Of a stretch of DNA of 64,000 nt, positions 1 to 8,306 are shown piece after piece (position 1 is the first letter of the stretch; every line of letters starts with the position of its first letter). The notes below the pieces were generated by a model. It worked only from the letters and a program-made list of their open reading frames with translations. It had not been told where the DNA came from and searched no databases. The position numbers and the translations under genes were made by a program. The stretch is from positions 168,661 to 232,660 of the forward strand of contig JAIXOR010000086.1 of the NCBI GenBank assembly GCA_027486655.1, written 5' to 3'. This DNA is from Verrucomicrobiaceae bacterium. Its GTDB lineage: Bacteria; Verrucomicrobiota; Verrucomicrobiia; Verrucomicrobiales; Akkermansiaceae.

Positions 1-1
1 C

Positions 2-202
2 AACATGGGCTACTCCCCGGGCGAGGCGGAATCGGCGATTGCGTCCGGTCTTGTGGATGCGGTTGCCTTTGGCACCGCCTTCCTGGCCAACCCCGACCTC
101 CCGGCCCGGATTCGAGCCGGCGCTCCGCTCAACGCTCCGGACCCCTCGACCTTCTACTCTCCGGGGCCCGCCGGTTACACGGATTATCCCGCACTTTCAT
201 GA
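2..202 (+). CDS. Old yellow enzyme-family alkene reductase, C-terminal fragment
   Basis: This is the last 66 codons of an FMN-dependent alkene reductase (NemA/OYE type); its start lies outside the window. The fragment shows the end of the FMN-binding barrel, DAVAFGTAFLANPDLPAR, followed by the conserved tail PLNAPDPSTFY and GYTDYP that closes this family. Members reduce activated C=C bonds (enones, N-ethylmaleimide, nitro compounds) with NAD(P)H in the cytoplasm. The stop overlaps the start of the next gene by four bases (ATGA), so the two are probably translated together. The catalytic Tyr and His are upstream and cannot be checked. Confidence 0.85.
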   Translation, partial: NMGYSPGEAESAIASGLVDAVAFGTAFLANPDLPARIRAGAPLNAPDPSTFYSPGPAGYTDYPALS

Positions 203-1092
203 ATGCGGAGGAACTCAACTCGCTCAGGATTTCCGGGCAACCGCACCTGCTCGTGCATGTGCTCCCGGAAGAGGTTTTCGCCGCGGAGCGCATTCCGGGA
301 TCACTGAATGCCTGCGTGTATGAGATGGGTTTTGTCGATCGCCTCAGGGAGCTCTCTCCGGATCCCCACACGGTCATCGTCGTCTACGGAGCCGGTGCGG
401 GCTCGATGGATGCGGAACAGGCGCTCGCCAAACTGGTCTCGGCAGGTTTTCTCAATGTGATGTCTCTCAAGGACGGCCTCGATGCCTGGCGCGCCGCGGG
501 TTTTCCGGTCGAGGGCCACGGACGGCTGCCGGCGGATCCGGTGATCGATGGGATCTATCAGGTCGATACGGCCGGGAGCGTGATCCGTTGGACCGGTCGC
601 AATCTTTTCAACCACCACCACGGCACCGTCGGACTTCTCGCGGGGGAGATTCATGTGTCCCATGGCCGGCTGGTCTCCGCTTGTTTCGAGATCGATCTGA
701 CATCGGTGCTCTGCGAGGATCTAACCGATCCGGCATGGAACCGGATGCTCATCCGCCATCTTCAGGACAGCGACTTCTTCGACATCCGGTCGCACCCAGT
801 CGCGAGGTTTGTCGTGGATTCCGCGGAGGCCCTTCCGGGTGCCACGCCCGGCACTCCGAACTTCCTGCTCCGCGGGGCACTGACGCTCCGCGGCGTGACC
901 CGGGAGCTCGGGTTCCCCGCCGTGATCGCCAGTGCGGATGGCACCCGCGTCACCGGTCAGGCGCAGGTGGAGATCGACCGGACGGACTTCGGCAGCATCT
1001 ACGGCTCCAGCCGCTTCTTCCGCTTTCTTGGCAAGCATGTGGTCAACGACCACATCCAGCTCCATCTGAAAATCCACGCGGATCGACCGTGA
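199..1092 (+). CDS. Rhodanese-like/YceI-domain fusion protein
   Basis: The 297-residue protein joins two domains. Residues 1-105 look like a rhodanese fold (PEEVFAAERIPGSLNA, then SLKDGLDAWRAAGFPVEG), but the active-site loop reads VVYGAGAGS and has no cysteine, so sulfur transfer is unlikely. Residues 115-295 match the YceI family (YQVDTAGSVIRWTGRN, HLQDSDFFDI, GALTLRGVTRELGF, ending FLGKHVVNDHIQLHL), a lipocalin-like barrel that binds isoprenoid-type lipids in known members. Most YceI proteins are secreted, but no signal peptide is visible here, so this one is probably cytoplasmic. It overlaps the upstream reductase gene by four bases. The joint role is unknown; the catalytically dead rhodanese may only mediate binding. 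Confidence 0.82.
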   Translation: MNAEELNSLRISGQPHLLVHVLPEEVFAAERIPGSLNACVYEMGFVDRLRELSPDPHTVIVVYGAGAGSMDAEQALAKLVSAGFLNVMSLKDGLDAWRAAGFPVEGHGRLPADPVIDGIYQVDTAGSVIRWTGRNLFNHHHGTVGLLAGEIHVSHGRLVSACFEIDLTSVLCEDLTDPAWNRMLIRHLQDSDFFDIRSHPVARFVVDSAEALPGATPGTPNFLLRGALTLRGVTRELGFPAVIASADGTRVTGQAQVEIDRTDFGSIYGSSRFFRFLGKHVVNDHIQLHLKIHADRP

Positions 1093-1153
1093 TCCGGCCT
1101 GCTCTCCGGAAATTGACGTCACTCCGGATTTCAGTCATCGTGAAGTCCCCTCG

Positions 1154-1720
1154 ATGCCCTCCCGCCGCGTTCTCGTTCTCCACGCCCATCCCGCACCTCA
1201 CAAGTCCCGGGTGAACCGGCGGCTTGTTGCGGAGGCGGAAGGGGTCGACGGCGTGACCGTCCGGCACTTGTATGAAATCTATCCGGATTTCCTCATCGAT
1301 GTGAGGGAGGAGCAGCGGATTCTGGAGTCTCATGACGCCATTGTTTTCCAGCATCCATTCTATTGGTACAGCGCGCCCTCGCTGGTGAAGGAATGGATGG
1401 ATCTGGTGCTTGAACATGGTTGGGCCTACGGAAGTGGTGGCACGGCCCTGCATGGCAGGATCTTCGCGCAAGCCGTCACCTGCGGCGGCGGCAGGGATGT
1501 TTACTGCAGCGAAGGGAGAAACCGTCATTCGGTGCGCGATTTCCTGCTGCCCTTCGAACAGAGCGCCCTGCTCTGCGGAATGGACTGGCGGCCGCCCTTT
1601 GTGGTCCATGGCACCGGCGATCTGAAATCCGCAGGAGAAATCGAACCCTTTGCACTCGACTACCGCACATGGCTGGAATCCTTGCGCGACGGCGATGGCA
1701 GATCCCAGGAGACACGCTGA
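1154..1720 (+). CDS. kefG: KefG/KefF-type ancillary quinone oxidoreductase
   Basis: This is a 188-residue flavodoxin-fold protein of the NAD(P)H:quinone oxidoreductase family. It follows E. coli KefG along its length: an N-terminal VLHAHPAPHKSRVNRRL nucleotide-binding loop, LYEIYPDFLIDV, then FQHPFYWYSAPSLVKEWMD. KefF and KefG bind the cytoplasmic side of the glutathione-gated potassium efflux systems KefC and KefB and are needed for full activity. The stop TGA overlaps the next start by one base (TGATG), and the next gene is the Kef channel, which fixes the assignment. KefF is the alternative name, but the sequence resembles KefG more. Confidence 0.88.
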   Translation: MPSRRVLVLHAHPAPHKSRVNRRLVAEAEGVDGVTVRHLYEIYPDFLIDVREEQRILESHDAIVFQHPFYWYSAPSLVKEWMDLVLEHGWAYGSGGTALHGRIFAQAVTCGGGRDVYCSEGRNRHSVRDFLLPFEQSALLCGMDWRPPFVVHGTGDLKSAGEIEPFALDYRTWLESLRDGDGRSQETR

Positions 1721-3588
1721 TGGATGATCCCACCGCATTTTTCGAATCCGCGCTCGTCTATCTGGCCGCAGCGGTGGTGTCCGTGCCCGTTGCGAAACGT
1801 CTCGGGCTCGGATCCGTCCTCGGTTATCTCGCCGCCGGTGTGGCGATCGGCCCCTTCGCCCTCAATCTGGTGGGCGATGCCGGGAAGACCGGCGGGCTGA
1901 TGCACGTGGCGGAGTTCGGGGTGGTGGTGATGTTGTTCATGATCGGCCTTGAACTCCGTGTGCCCGTCCTTTGGCGGATGCGCGGCTCGCTGCTCGGCCT
2001 CGGTGGGATGCAGGTGCTTCTATCAGGTCTTGCCCTCGCCGGCGCGGCGATGGCGTGGGGCGTCGGGTGGAAAGCTTCGCTGGCCGCCGGCTTCATCCTG
2101 TCCCTGAGCTCGACGGCGATTGTTCTGCAAAGCCTCCGGGAGAAATCGCTGCATGGCACCCCCGGTGGCAGGCATGCCTTCGCCACGCTTCTCTTCCAGG
2201 ACATCGCGGTGATTCCGATGCTCGCGCTGCTGCCCTTGCTCGGCACCGGCAACGACTCTGCGGGGCACGGCGGGCTCTCCGGGCAACCCGGTTGGCTGCG
2301 TGCGCTGGCGGTGGTGGCTGCGGTATCCGGGGTGGTGTTCCTCGGTCGCTGGCTGGTGCCCCGACTGTTCGGATTCATCGCGAGGTCCGGCCTTCGCGAG
2401 ATGTTCACGGCGGCGGCCCTGCTGCTGGTCATCGCCATTGCCGTGCTGATGACCCGGGTCGGTCTCTCACCGGCACTCGGTGCCTTCGTCGGCGGCGTGG
2501 TGCTCGCAGGCAGTCCTTACCGGCACGAACTGGAAGGGGATCTGGAGCCGTTCAAGGGAATTCTGTTAGGCTTGTTCTTCGTCAGCATCGGGGCGGCGAT
2601 GGATCTGAGCCTGCTGCTCGTGTATCCGATGGAAGTCGCGGCGATGGTCGGAGCGCTCGTGCTCGTCAAAGGCGGCGTGCTCGCCTTGCTTTCGCGGGTG
2701 TTCCGATTCGGTCCGGATACCGGGGCGCTTTACACGCTTTCCTTGTTTCAAGCGGGAGAGTTCGCCTTTGTGCTTCTCGGCCAGGCCAACGGCATGGGGG
2801 TGCTCAATCAGTCGCTCACAGGCAAGCTCAACCTGGTGGTGGCCTTGTCCATGGTGCTCACCCCGCTGGCGCTCTTGGTCTATCAGTTTTTGTGGATGCC
2901 TCGTTTCGGCAAAAGCTCCGCAATCGCCCCCCGCGAGGCGGACAAGGTGGATCACGCGTCACCGGTGATCCTGGTCGGTTTTGGCCGCTTCGGAAACTAC
3001 GTGGGCCGCCTGCTTCGTTCCCAAGGTCATCGCCCGGTGATTCTCGAGACCGATGCCGAGCATGTCGAACTCACCCGGCGGCTCGGCTTCGAGGTGCACT
3101 ATGGCGACGCCACTCGACTCGAACTTCTGGAGGCTGCCGGAGCGGCAAACGCGAAACTCATGATCATCGCAGCCGGTGACGAGGAGACCATCGACCGTCT
3201 TGTGGAAACCGCCACCCGGCACTATCCGCAGCTCAAGCTGGTGGTGCGCGCCAACGGGATGAACCACCGGATGGCGCTCTACAACCGGGGCGTGGAGCAT
3301 GTGTTTCATGAAATGTCCGGCAGTGCGCTGGATGCCGGGGCCGCTTCGCTGCGATTGCTGGGTCTGCCTGCATTCACCGCCGAGCGCGCCGCACGCCGGA
3401 TGGCCCGCCATGACCTGCAGTCTGCCCGGGAACTTGCCCCGGTGATGCACGACGAATCCGCCTACACCGCGATGGTGCGAGAACGGGTCGCGAACCTGGA
3501 GAACCTTTTCCGGATGGACCCGCTTCATCCTCACGGTGAGGACGATCACGCCTGGGAGGTGGATGCGAAGCGCCGTGGGGATCGTTGA
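1720..3588 (+). CDS. kefB: Glutathione-regulated potassium-efflux system protein KefB/KefC type
   Basis: This 622-residue protein belongs to the CPA2 family. About twelve membrane segments fill residues 1-390, with the antiporter-like core around LSSTAIVLQSL and LLFQDIAVIPML. A cytoplasmic RCK/TrkA-N domain follows from about residue 415 (PVILVGFGRFGNYVGRLL, then GDATRLELLEAAGA), which in Kef proteins binds NAD(H), glutathione and its adducts. Length fits KefB/KefC (about 600-620). I start it at the ATG that overlaps the kefG stop, because reading further upstream runs through kefG in another frame. Electrophile stress is the expected trigger; the neighbouring alkene reductase would detoxify the same class of compounds. 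Confidence 0.92.
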   Translation: MDDPTAFFESALVYLAAAVVSVPVAKRLGLGSVLGYLAAGVAIGPFALNLVGDAGKTGGLMHVAEFGVVVMLFMIGLELRVPVLWRMRGSLLGLGGMQVLLSGLALAGAAMAWGVGWKASLAAGFILSLSSTAIVLQSLREKSLHGTPGGRHAFATLLFQDIAVIPMLALLPLLGTGNDSAGHGGLSGQPGWLRALAVVAAVSGVVFLGRWLVPRLFGFIARSGLREMFTAAALLLVIAIAVLMTRVGLSPALGAFVGGVVLAGSPYRHELEGDLEPFKGILLGLFFVSIGAAMDLSLLLVYPMEVAAMVGALVLVKGGVLALLSRVFRFGPDTGALYTLSLFQAGEFAFVLLGQANGMGVLNQSLTGKLNLVVALSMVLTPLALLVYQFLWMPRFGKSSAIAPREADKVDHASPVILVGFGRFGNYVGRLLRSQGHRPVILETDAEHVELTRRLGFEVHYGDATRLELLEAAGAANAKLMIIAAGDEETIDRLVETATRHYPQLKLVVRANGMNHRMALYNRGVEHVFHEMSGSALDAGAASLRLLGLPAFTAERAARRMARHDLQSARELAPVMHDESAYTAMVRERVANLENLFRMDPLHPHGEDDHAWEVDAKRRGDR

Positions 3589-4185
3589 TCAGGAACGGCC
3601 AAGGCGTGCTTCCATCAACTTTGCCACATGCTTCGCCAGCATGTCGGCTTCCAGGTTTACCGTTTGACCGGGCACCGCCTGATGAAGGTGGGTATGTTGC
3701 CAGGTGTGGGGAGTGATCCAGAAAACCGCTTCCGCCTCGTGAAGCTCGGCGATGGTGAGCGAGATGCCGTCGATGGAGATCGAGCCCTTGTCCACGCAGA
3801 GCTGGTGGATGTGCGGCGGTATGGAAACCCCGAGGATGTGATCCTGACCGTTCCGTTCCAAGCGGGTGATGGTTCCGGTGGCGTCCACATGGCCTTGGAC
3901 GAAGTGTCCGCCAAAGCGGTCACCAAGGCTCATGGCGCGTTCGAGATTCACGATCGAACCCGGGCGCAGGCTGCCCAGAGAGGTGACCCGGAGCGTTTGC
4001 GCCAGCAGGTCGAAAGCCACCCCATCGCCGAGATCCGCCACGGTCAGGCAACAGCCGTTGACCGCCACGGAGTCACCGAGCTTGAGCTCGTCCGCAAACG
4101 GGATTTGCATCGTGAGGCGCGCCTGTTCGCCCCGATCTTGAAGGGCGAGCGTGGTTCCGAGGGCTTCGACGAGTCCGGTAAACAT
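3589..4185 (-). CDS. ribE: Riboflavin synthase, alpha chain
   Basis: The 198-residue protein catalyses dismutation of two 6,7-dimethyl-8-ribityllumazines to riboflavin in the cytoplasm. It has the two tandem lumazine-binding barrels of the family: the first opens with MFTGLVEALG and carries VNGCCLTV, the second has GHFVQGHVDATGTI and IDGISLTI. Its stop codon directly abuts the kefB stop on the other strand. No other rib gene and no FMN riboswitch is nearby; the upstream neighbour ends only three bases away, so it may be expressed with the antiporter gene. Confidence 0.96.
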   Translation of the reverse strand: MFTGLVEALGTTLALQDRGEQARLTMQIPFADELKLGDSVAVNGCCLTVADLGDGVAFDLLAQTLRVTSLGSLRPGSIVNLERAMSLGDRFGGHFVQGHVDATGTITRLERNGQDHILGVSIPPHIHQLCVDKGSISIDGISLTIAELHEAEAVFWITPHTWQHTHLHQAVPGQTVNLEADMLAKHVAKLMEARLGRS

Positions 4186-4188
4186 GGA

Positions 4189-5829
4189 TCAATGGGGAGT
4201 GACAGGTTGTTCAATCACGGGTTTTGCCTTTTCGCCGACCGGTTCCTCCTTGGCAGGGCCGCTGGGAAGGAAGACGAAACAGGCGTAGACGATGAGGGTC
4301 GGGACCAGGGCTCCGAGGAACAGACCGAGCGGCGAGATGCCGTCCTTGAAGAACTTCGCCAGGATGCTCTGCCCGGCCGGGTTGGGGGCGTTTGCAATCA
4401 CGGTGAGCCCGCCACCGGTGACAGCTCCCGCCACAACCGCGTGTTTGGCACTTGGCGAGATCCCCTGCACCTGGGCGGCAAGATAGGTGATCGCCGCATT
4501 GTCATTGAAAGCCGTTAGAACCGTCGCTCCGAACATCAGCGCCTGATCGTTGAGCGAGGTGATCACCGGGGCGATCCACCACGACTGGCAACCACCGTGG
4601 ATGACCAGCCCCGCGAGGAAAAAGCCGACGAGAATCGGCCCGCGCAGGGAAATCGGGTTTTGGTGATGCTGGGTGGCGGTCGTGAATGCCATGAAGAACA
4701 GGAACCCTCCGATGAACAAGACCGGGTAATGCGCGTTGGCGACGGTCCATGCGAGGAACACCAGGTGGACGAAGGTGACCCATCCTGGCACCGGAACCTC
4801 CCGTTCCGCCCACGGAGTGGCTTCCACCACTCCATCCTCACACCCATCCGCGCGATCCGAAAGCTTGAACAGCTCCTTGCGGAAATAGAGGAAATAGAGG
4901 CCGCTCGAAAGGAGAACCCCGGTCACGGCTTTCCACCCGAAGTGTTCCATCATGAAAAGCGTGTCCCAACCCCACTTGCCGGCGACCATCAGGACCGGCG
5001 GTGCCGCGAAGTGAGTGAGGGTGCCACCCACCGAAATGTTTACAAACAGGAGTCCCAGCGTCGCATAGGCAAGTTTGGCCGGCGGGCGGTGGCGGTAGAA
5101 ACGTTTTGCAAGAAGCAGGGCACCGATGGTCATCGCCGCGGGCTCGGTGATGAAGGAACCCAGGATCGGAGCCAGGATCAGCACGCTGAGCCACCAAGCG
5201 GACGGGGAGCCTTTGCCGAGAGCGGCCGCCTTGGACATCATCATTTCCGCAAAGCGAAGCACCGGGCGGCTTGATGCGATCGCCATGACCACAACGACAA
5301 ACAAGGGTTCGATGAACACACGGTCCTTGCCCACATAGAGCTTGAAGTCCTCCCACGAGTGGTAGTGCACGGCGGCCGCCGCCAGGGCGATGACCCAGAG
5401 GCCGAAGACCGCCTCGACCTCACCGAGAAAATGGAAAAGCGTGGCTTTGAAGGAAACCTCCGGAACCCCGTCCGGATGGTCCGCATCCTTGCGGCCGCGA
5501 CGCTTCAATTCCTCCTCGTGCTCGTGTTCATATCTGTGGGAGAGTTTGAGGAAGGTGCTGGATGCGAAGGTGTGCAGGATGGCGAGCAGGAAGATCACGC
5601 TGGCCGCGACATTGAATGGATCGGCCGCCGCGCGCGCCTTGATCACATCCCAAGCGCTGCCCTCCACCTTCGGATAGGATTCAAGCGGCTTGGGGAAGTG
5701 GGCATACTGGACCGCACCGTCGGAAAGACCGGTAAACGCTGGCTTCACGACATCGGCGGCCATCGACGTCAGGACGCACGAAATCAGGAGAATCGCGATG
5801 AGGAAGAGCGGATGGGTGAATCGTTTCAT
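4189..5829 (-). CDS. Putative sodium/proton antiporter (PF07399-like)
   Basis: The 546-residue integral membrane protein has a signal-like first segment (FLIAILLISCVLTSMAADV), a periplasmic loop of about 40 residues, then roughly ten hydrophobic segments. A charged cytoplasmic loop HEHEEELKRRGRKDADHPDG lies near residue 100. It resembles the putative Na+/H+ antiporter family: ITEPAAMTIGALLL, GGTLTHFAAPPVLMVA, and TAFNDNAAITYLAAQV, where buried Asp and Thr residues sit in broken helices as in ion transporters. Ion specificity is by family only. It ends three bases before ribE. Confidence 0.75.
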   Translation of the reverse strand: MKRFTHPLFLIAILLISCVLTSMAADVVKPAFTGLSDGAVQYAHFPKPLESYPKVEGSAWDVIKARAAADPFNVAASVIFLLAILHTFASSTFLKLSHRYEHEHEEELKRRGRKDADHPDGVPEVSFKATLFHFLGEVEAVFGLWVIALAAAAVHYHSWEDFKLYVGKDRVFIEPLFVVVVMAIASSRPVLRFAEMMMSKAAALGKGSPSAWWLSVLILAPILGSFITEPAAMTIGALLLAKRFYRHRPPAKLAYATLGLLFVNISVGGTLTHFAAPPVLMVAGKWGWDTLFMMEHFGWKAVTGVLLSSGLYFLYFRKELFKLSDRADGCEDGVVEATPWAEREVPVPGWVTFVHLVFLAWTVANAHYPVLFIGGFLFFMAFTTATQHHQNPISLRGPILVGFFLAGLVIHGGCQSWWIAPVITSLNDQALMFGATVLTAFNDNAAITYLAAQVQGISPSAKHAVVAGAVTGGGLTVIANAPNPAGQSILAKFFKDGISPLGLFLGALVPTLIVYACFVFLPSGPAKEEPVGEKAKPVIEQPVTPH

Positions 5830-5890
5830 GGCGATGCATGCGAGTCTTACCGGGGGGGCAGCAGCGCCGCAAGGGGAACTTGATCCAGCC

Positions 5891-6739
5891 TCAGACCGTC
5901 ACGGACTTCAGCCATTTCTCGCGTCGGAACCAGGTTTCCTGACGCTTTGCATACTGCCGCGTCGCGGCGTTGATCCGCTCCTCGCAGGTTGCCCGGTCCA
6001 TCTCCCCAATCAACAGGGAGCGGATCTCCCGGAAGCCGATGGCTTTCTCGCAGTTGGTGGAAACCCTTGCCAGTGCGGCCACCTCCTCGATGGCACCGCC
6101 ATCCAGCATGGCCCGGGTTCGTTGGGCGATCCTGGCGTGCAGGTCGGCCCGGGTGCGCTGGATCAGCAGTCCGCGAAGACCGGCGGTGATCTCACGGGTG
6201 CGCGATTCCCAGCAGTCCCGGAGGTCGGACGCCTTTGCTCCGGTGAGCAGGCAGATTTCCAGGGCCCGGGAAACGAATCGACGGTTCTTCAAGGCGGTGC
6301 GTGAAGCCTCGACCGGGTCGACCCGTTCCAACTCCGCCACCAGGTCCTCCAGCGGCCGGGCATCCAGCGAGGCGCGCAACTCCGGGTCGCCGGCGGGCAA
6401 TGGGGCCGGACCGTGGGTGAGGAATTTCAGATAGAGCCCCGAACCGCCCGTGACGATGGGGGTCCTTCCCCGTCGCCGGATCTCCTCGATCACCGGTTGG
6501 GCCATGCGCATGTAAGTCCCCGCATCGGCGGCTTCGGTGGGATCGAGCACGCCGTAAAGATGATGCGGCACACCCCGCATGTCCTCCGCGCCGGGTGCCG
6601 CGCTGACGATTTCCAAGCCGCGATAAAGCTGGAATGCGTCCGCATTGACGATTTCCCCATCGAGCTCCGCCGCCATTTTCAAGGCCAGCGCCGACTTTCC
6701 GGATGCGGTGGGTCCGCAGATGTAAAACGGCTCCTGCAT
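5891..6739 (-). CDS. miaA: tRNA dimethylallyltransferase
   Basis: The 282-residue enzyme transfers the dimethylallyl group to A37 of tRNAs that read UNN codons. It opens with the P-loop GPTASGKSALA at residues 9-19, followed by NADAFQLYRGLEI, which holds the general-base Asp and the tRNA-gripping region, and the later motif RRGRTPIVTGGSGLYLKFL. RQYAKRQETWFRRE near the C-terminus is diagnostic for the family. Length is slightly short but complete. It follows ffh on the same strand after about 30 bases. Confidence 0.96.
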   Translation of the reverse strand: MQEPFYICGPTASGKSALALKMAAELDGEIVNADAFQLYRGLEIVSAAPGAEDMRGVPHHLYGVLDPTEAADAGTYMRMAQPVIEEIRRRGRTPIVTGGSGLYLKFLTHGPAPLPAGDPELRASLDARPLEDLVAELERVDPVEASRTALKNRRFVSRALEICLLTGAKASDLRDCWESRTREITAGLRGLLIQRTRADLHARIAQRTRAMLDGGAIEEVAALARVSTNCEKAIGFREIRSLLIGEMDRATCEERINAATRQYAKRQETWFRREKWLKSVTV

Positions 6740-6769
6740 TCCCTGTTAGATCGTTCTTCCGATGATCGG

Positions 6770-8143
6770 TTAGAACGGGAACTTGCCGCCCATGCCCTTC
6801 ATCATGTCCTTCATCCCGGAGAGTCCGCCAAGCTGGTTCATCATGCCGCGCATCTTGTGGGGCGATTTCATCAGCTTGCGCATCTCGCCGAACTGCTTGA
6901 TCAGCTGGTTCACCTCCATCAGCGAGGTGCCGGAGCCGGCGGCAATGCGCTGGCGGCGGGATCCCTTGATGATCTCCGGCCTCCTGCGCTCCTCCAGAGT
7001 CATCGAGAGCACGATGGCTTCCGTGCGCTTGATCCTGGAGGTGTCCAAAGTCCCGCCGGGCAGTTGTTTCTTGATCTTGTTGAAACCCGGAAGCATGCCG
7101 AGCAAGCCGTCCAGAGGACCCATGTTGCGGATCATCTTCATCTGGTCCAGGAAGTCGGTGAAATCGAATTTCCCTTCCTGCATGCGCTGCATCGAACGCA
7201 TCGCATCCTGCTCGTTCACTTTGGAGGCGACCTGCTCGACCATGCCGACAATGTCACCCATGCCGAGAATCCGGTCCGCCATGCGCGAGGGGTGGAACTC
7301 GAACAACTGATCGAGCTTCTCGCCCTCGCCGGCGTATTTGATCGGCTTGCCGGTCACCGCACGCATTGAAAGCGCCGCACCGCCGCGGGCATCGCCGTCG
7401 AGCTTGGTGAGGATGATGCCGGTGATGCCGACCGCCTCGTCGAAGTGCCTGGCCACGGACACGGCCTGCTGGCCGGTCGCCGCATCGGCGATGAGCAGGG
7501 TTTCCTTGGGCTGCACGAAATCATGGAGCCGCTTGAGCTCCGCGACGAGTTTCTCATCGATTTCCTGGCGCCCGGCCGTGTCGAAGATGAGCACGGTGCC
7601 GCGCTGGTGTTCCGCCCAGACGATGGCATCACGGGCCACCTTCACCACGTCGGTCTCGCCGGCATCGGGAGTGAAACAAGGGACGTCGATCTGCTTGGCG
7701 AGCGTCGCCAACTGGTCGATCGCGGCCGGACGGTAAAGGTCGCAAGCGATGAGCAAGGGGCGGCGGCCCTCCTTCTTGAGGCGGTTGGCCAACTTGGCGG
7801 ATGTGGTGGTTTTTCCGGCACCGTTCAGGCCGCAAATCAGAATTCGGGCGGGAGGATTGAGATCGAGAGGGGACTGGTCGCCACCTAACAGATCCGCGAG
7901 TTCGTCATGGAAGATCTTGACGATCTGCTCGCCCGGTTTGATTGACTTGAGGACGTCCTCGCCCATCGACTTCTCCTTGACCCGGGCGATGAAGTCCTTG
8001 GCCGCTCCGAATTCCACATCCGCTTCAAGCAAGGCGATCCGGATCTCGCGGAGGGCGTCCGAGATGTTCTTTTCCGAGATCTTTCCAACGCCGCGCAGGT
8101 TGCGGAAGGTCTTGTCGAGGCTGTCTGCAAGTGAGGAGAACAT
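6770..8143 (-). CDS. ffh: Signal recognition particle protein
   Basis: The 457-residue SRP GTPase binds signal sequences of nascent membrane and secreted proteins with 4.5S RNA. The N domain occupies residues 1-85, followed by the G domain with GLNGAGKTTTSAKLA near residue 100, DTAGRQ near 188 and TKLDGDARGG near 245. The methionine-rich M domain from about residue 300 holds the signal-sequence groove and the RNA-binding helix (SRRQRIAAGSG), and the protein ends in a Gly/Met-rich tail KDMMKGMGGKFPF. The G1 loop has Asn-Gly-Ala where many Ffh proteins have Gln-Gly-Ser; this remains a valid P-loop. I recognise no SRP RNA gene in the 160 bases upstream. Confidence 0.97.
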   Translation of the reverse strand: MFSSLADSLDKTFRNLRGVGKISEKNISDALREIRIALLEADVEFGAAKDFIARVKEKSMGEDVLKSIKPGEQIVKIFHDELADLLGGDQSPLDLNPPARILICGLNGAGKTTTSAKLANRLKKEGRRPLLIACDLYRPAAIDQLATLAKQIDVPCFTPDAGETDVVKVARDAIVWAEHQRGTVLIFDTAGRQEIDEKLVAELKRLHDFVQPKETLLIADAATGQQAVSVARHFDEAVGITGIILTKLDGDARGGAALSMRAVTGKPIKYAGEGEKLDQLFEFHPSRMADRILGMGDIVGMVEQVASKVNEQDAMRSMQRMQEGKFDFTDFLDQMKMIRNMGPLDGLLGMLPGFNKIKKQLPGGTLDTSRIKRTEAIVLSMTLEERRRPEIIKGSRRQRIAAGSGTSLMEVNQLIKQFGEMRKLMKSPHKMRGMMNQLGGLSGMKDMMKGMGGKFPF

Positions 8144-8306
8144 GTGGGTGTGGGCGTTTCAGGGGCCGGGGGCGTGCGCGTTTCCAATTGATCCCGCGGA
8201 TCCGCCCGGCGCTAGGGCTGACATGGAACGGCCCATGATGCAAGAGCTCACACCGGGACCGCCCGGCCGATTGCCTGCCGAAAAGAGGAGCGCAAGCGGA
8301 TCCTGA

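Noticed and set aside
3589..4300. FMN riboswitch controlling ribE
   Set aside because: The gap to the upstream gene is only 3 bases, and no RFN-like sequence is seen.
8144..8306. SRP RNA gene next to ffh
   Set aside because: The gap has no recognisable domain IV hairpin with its GGAA-type loop.
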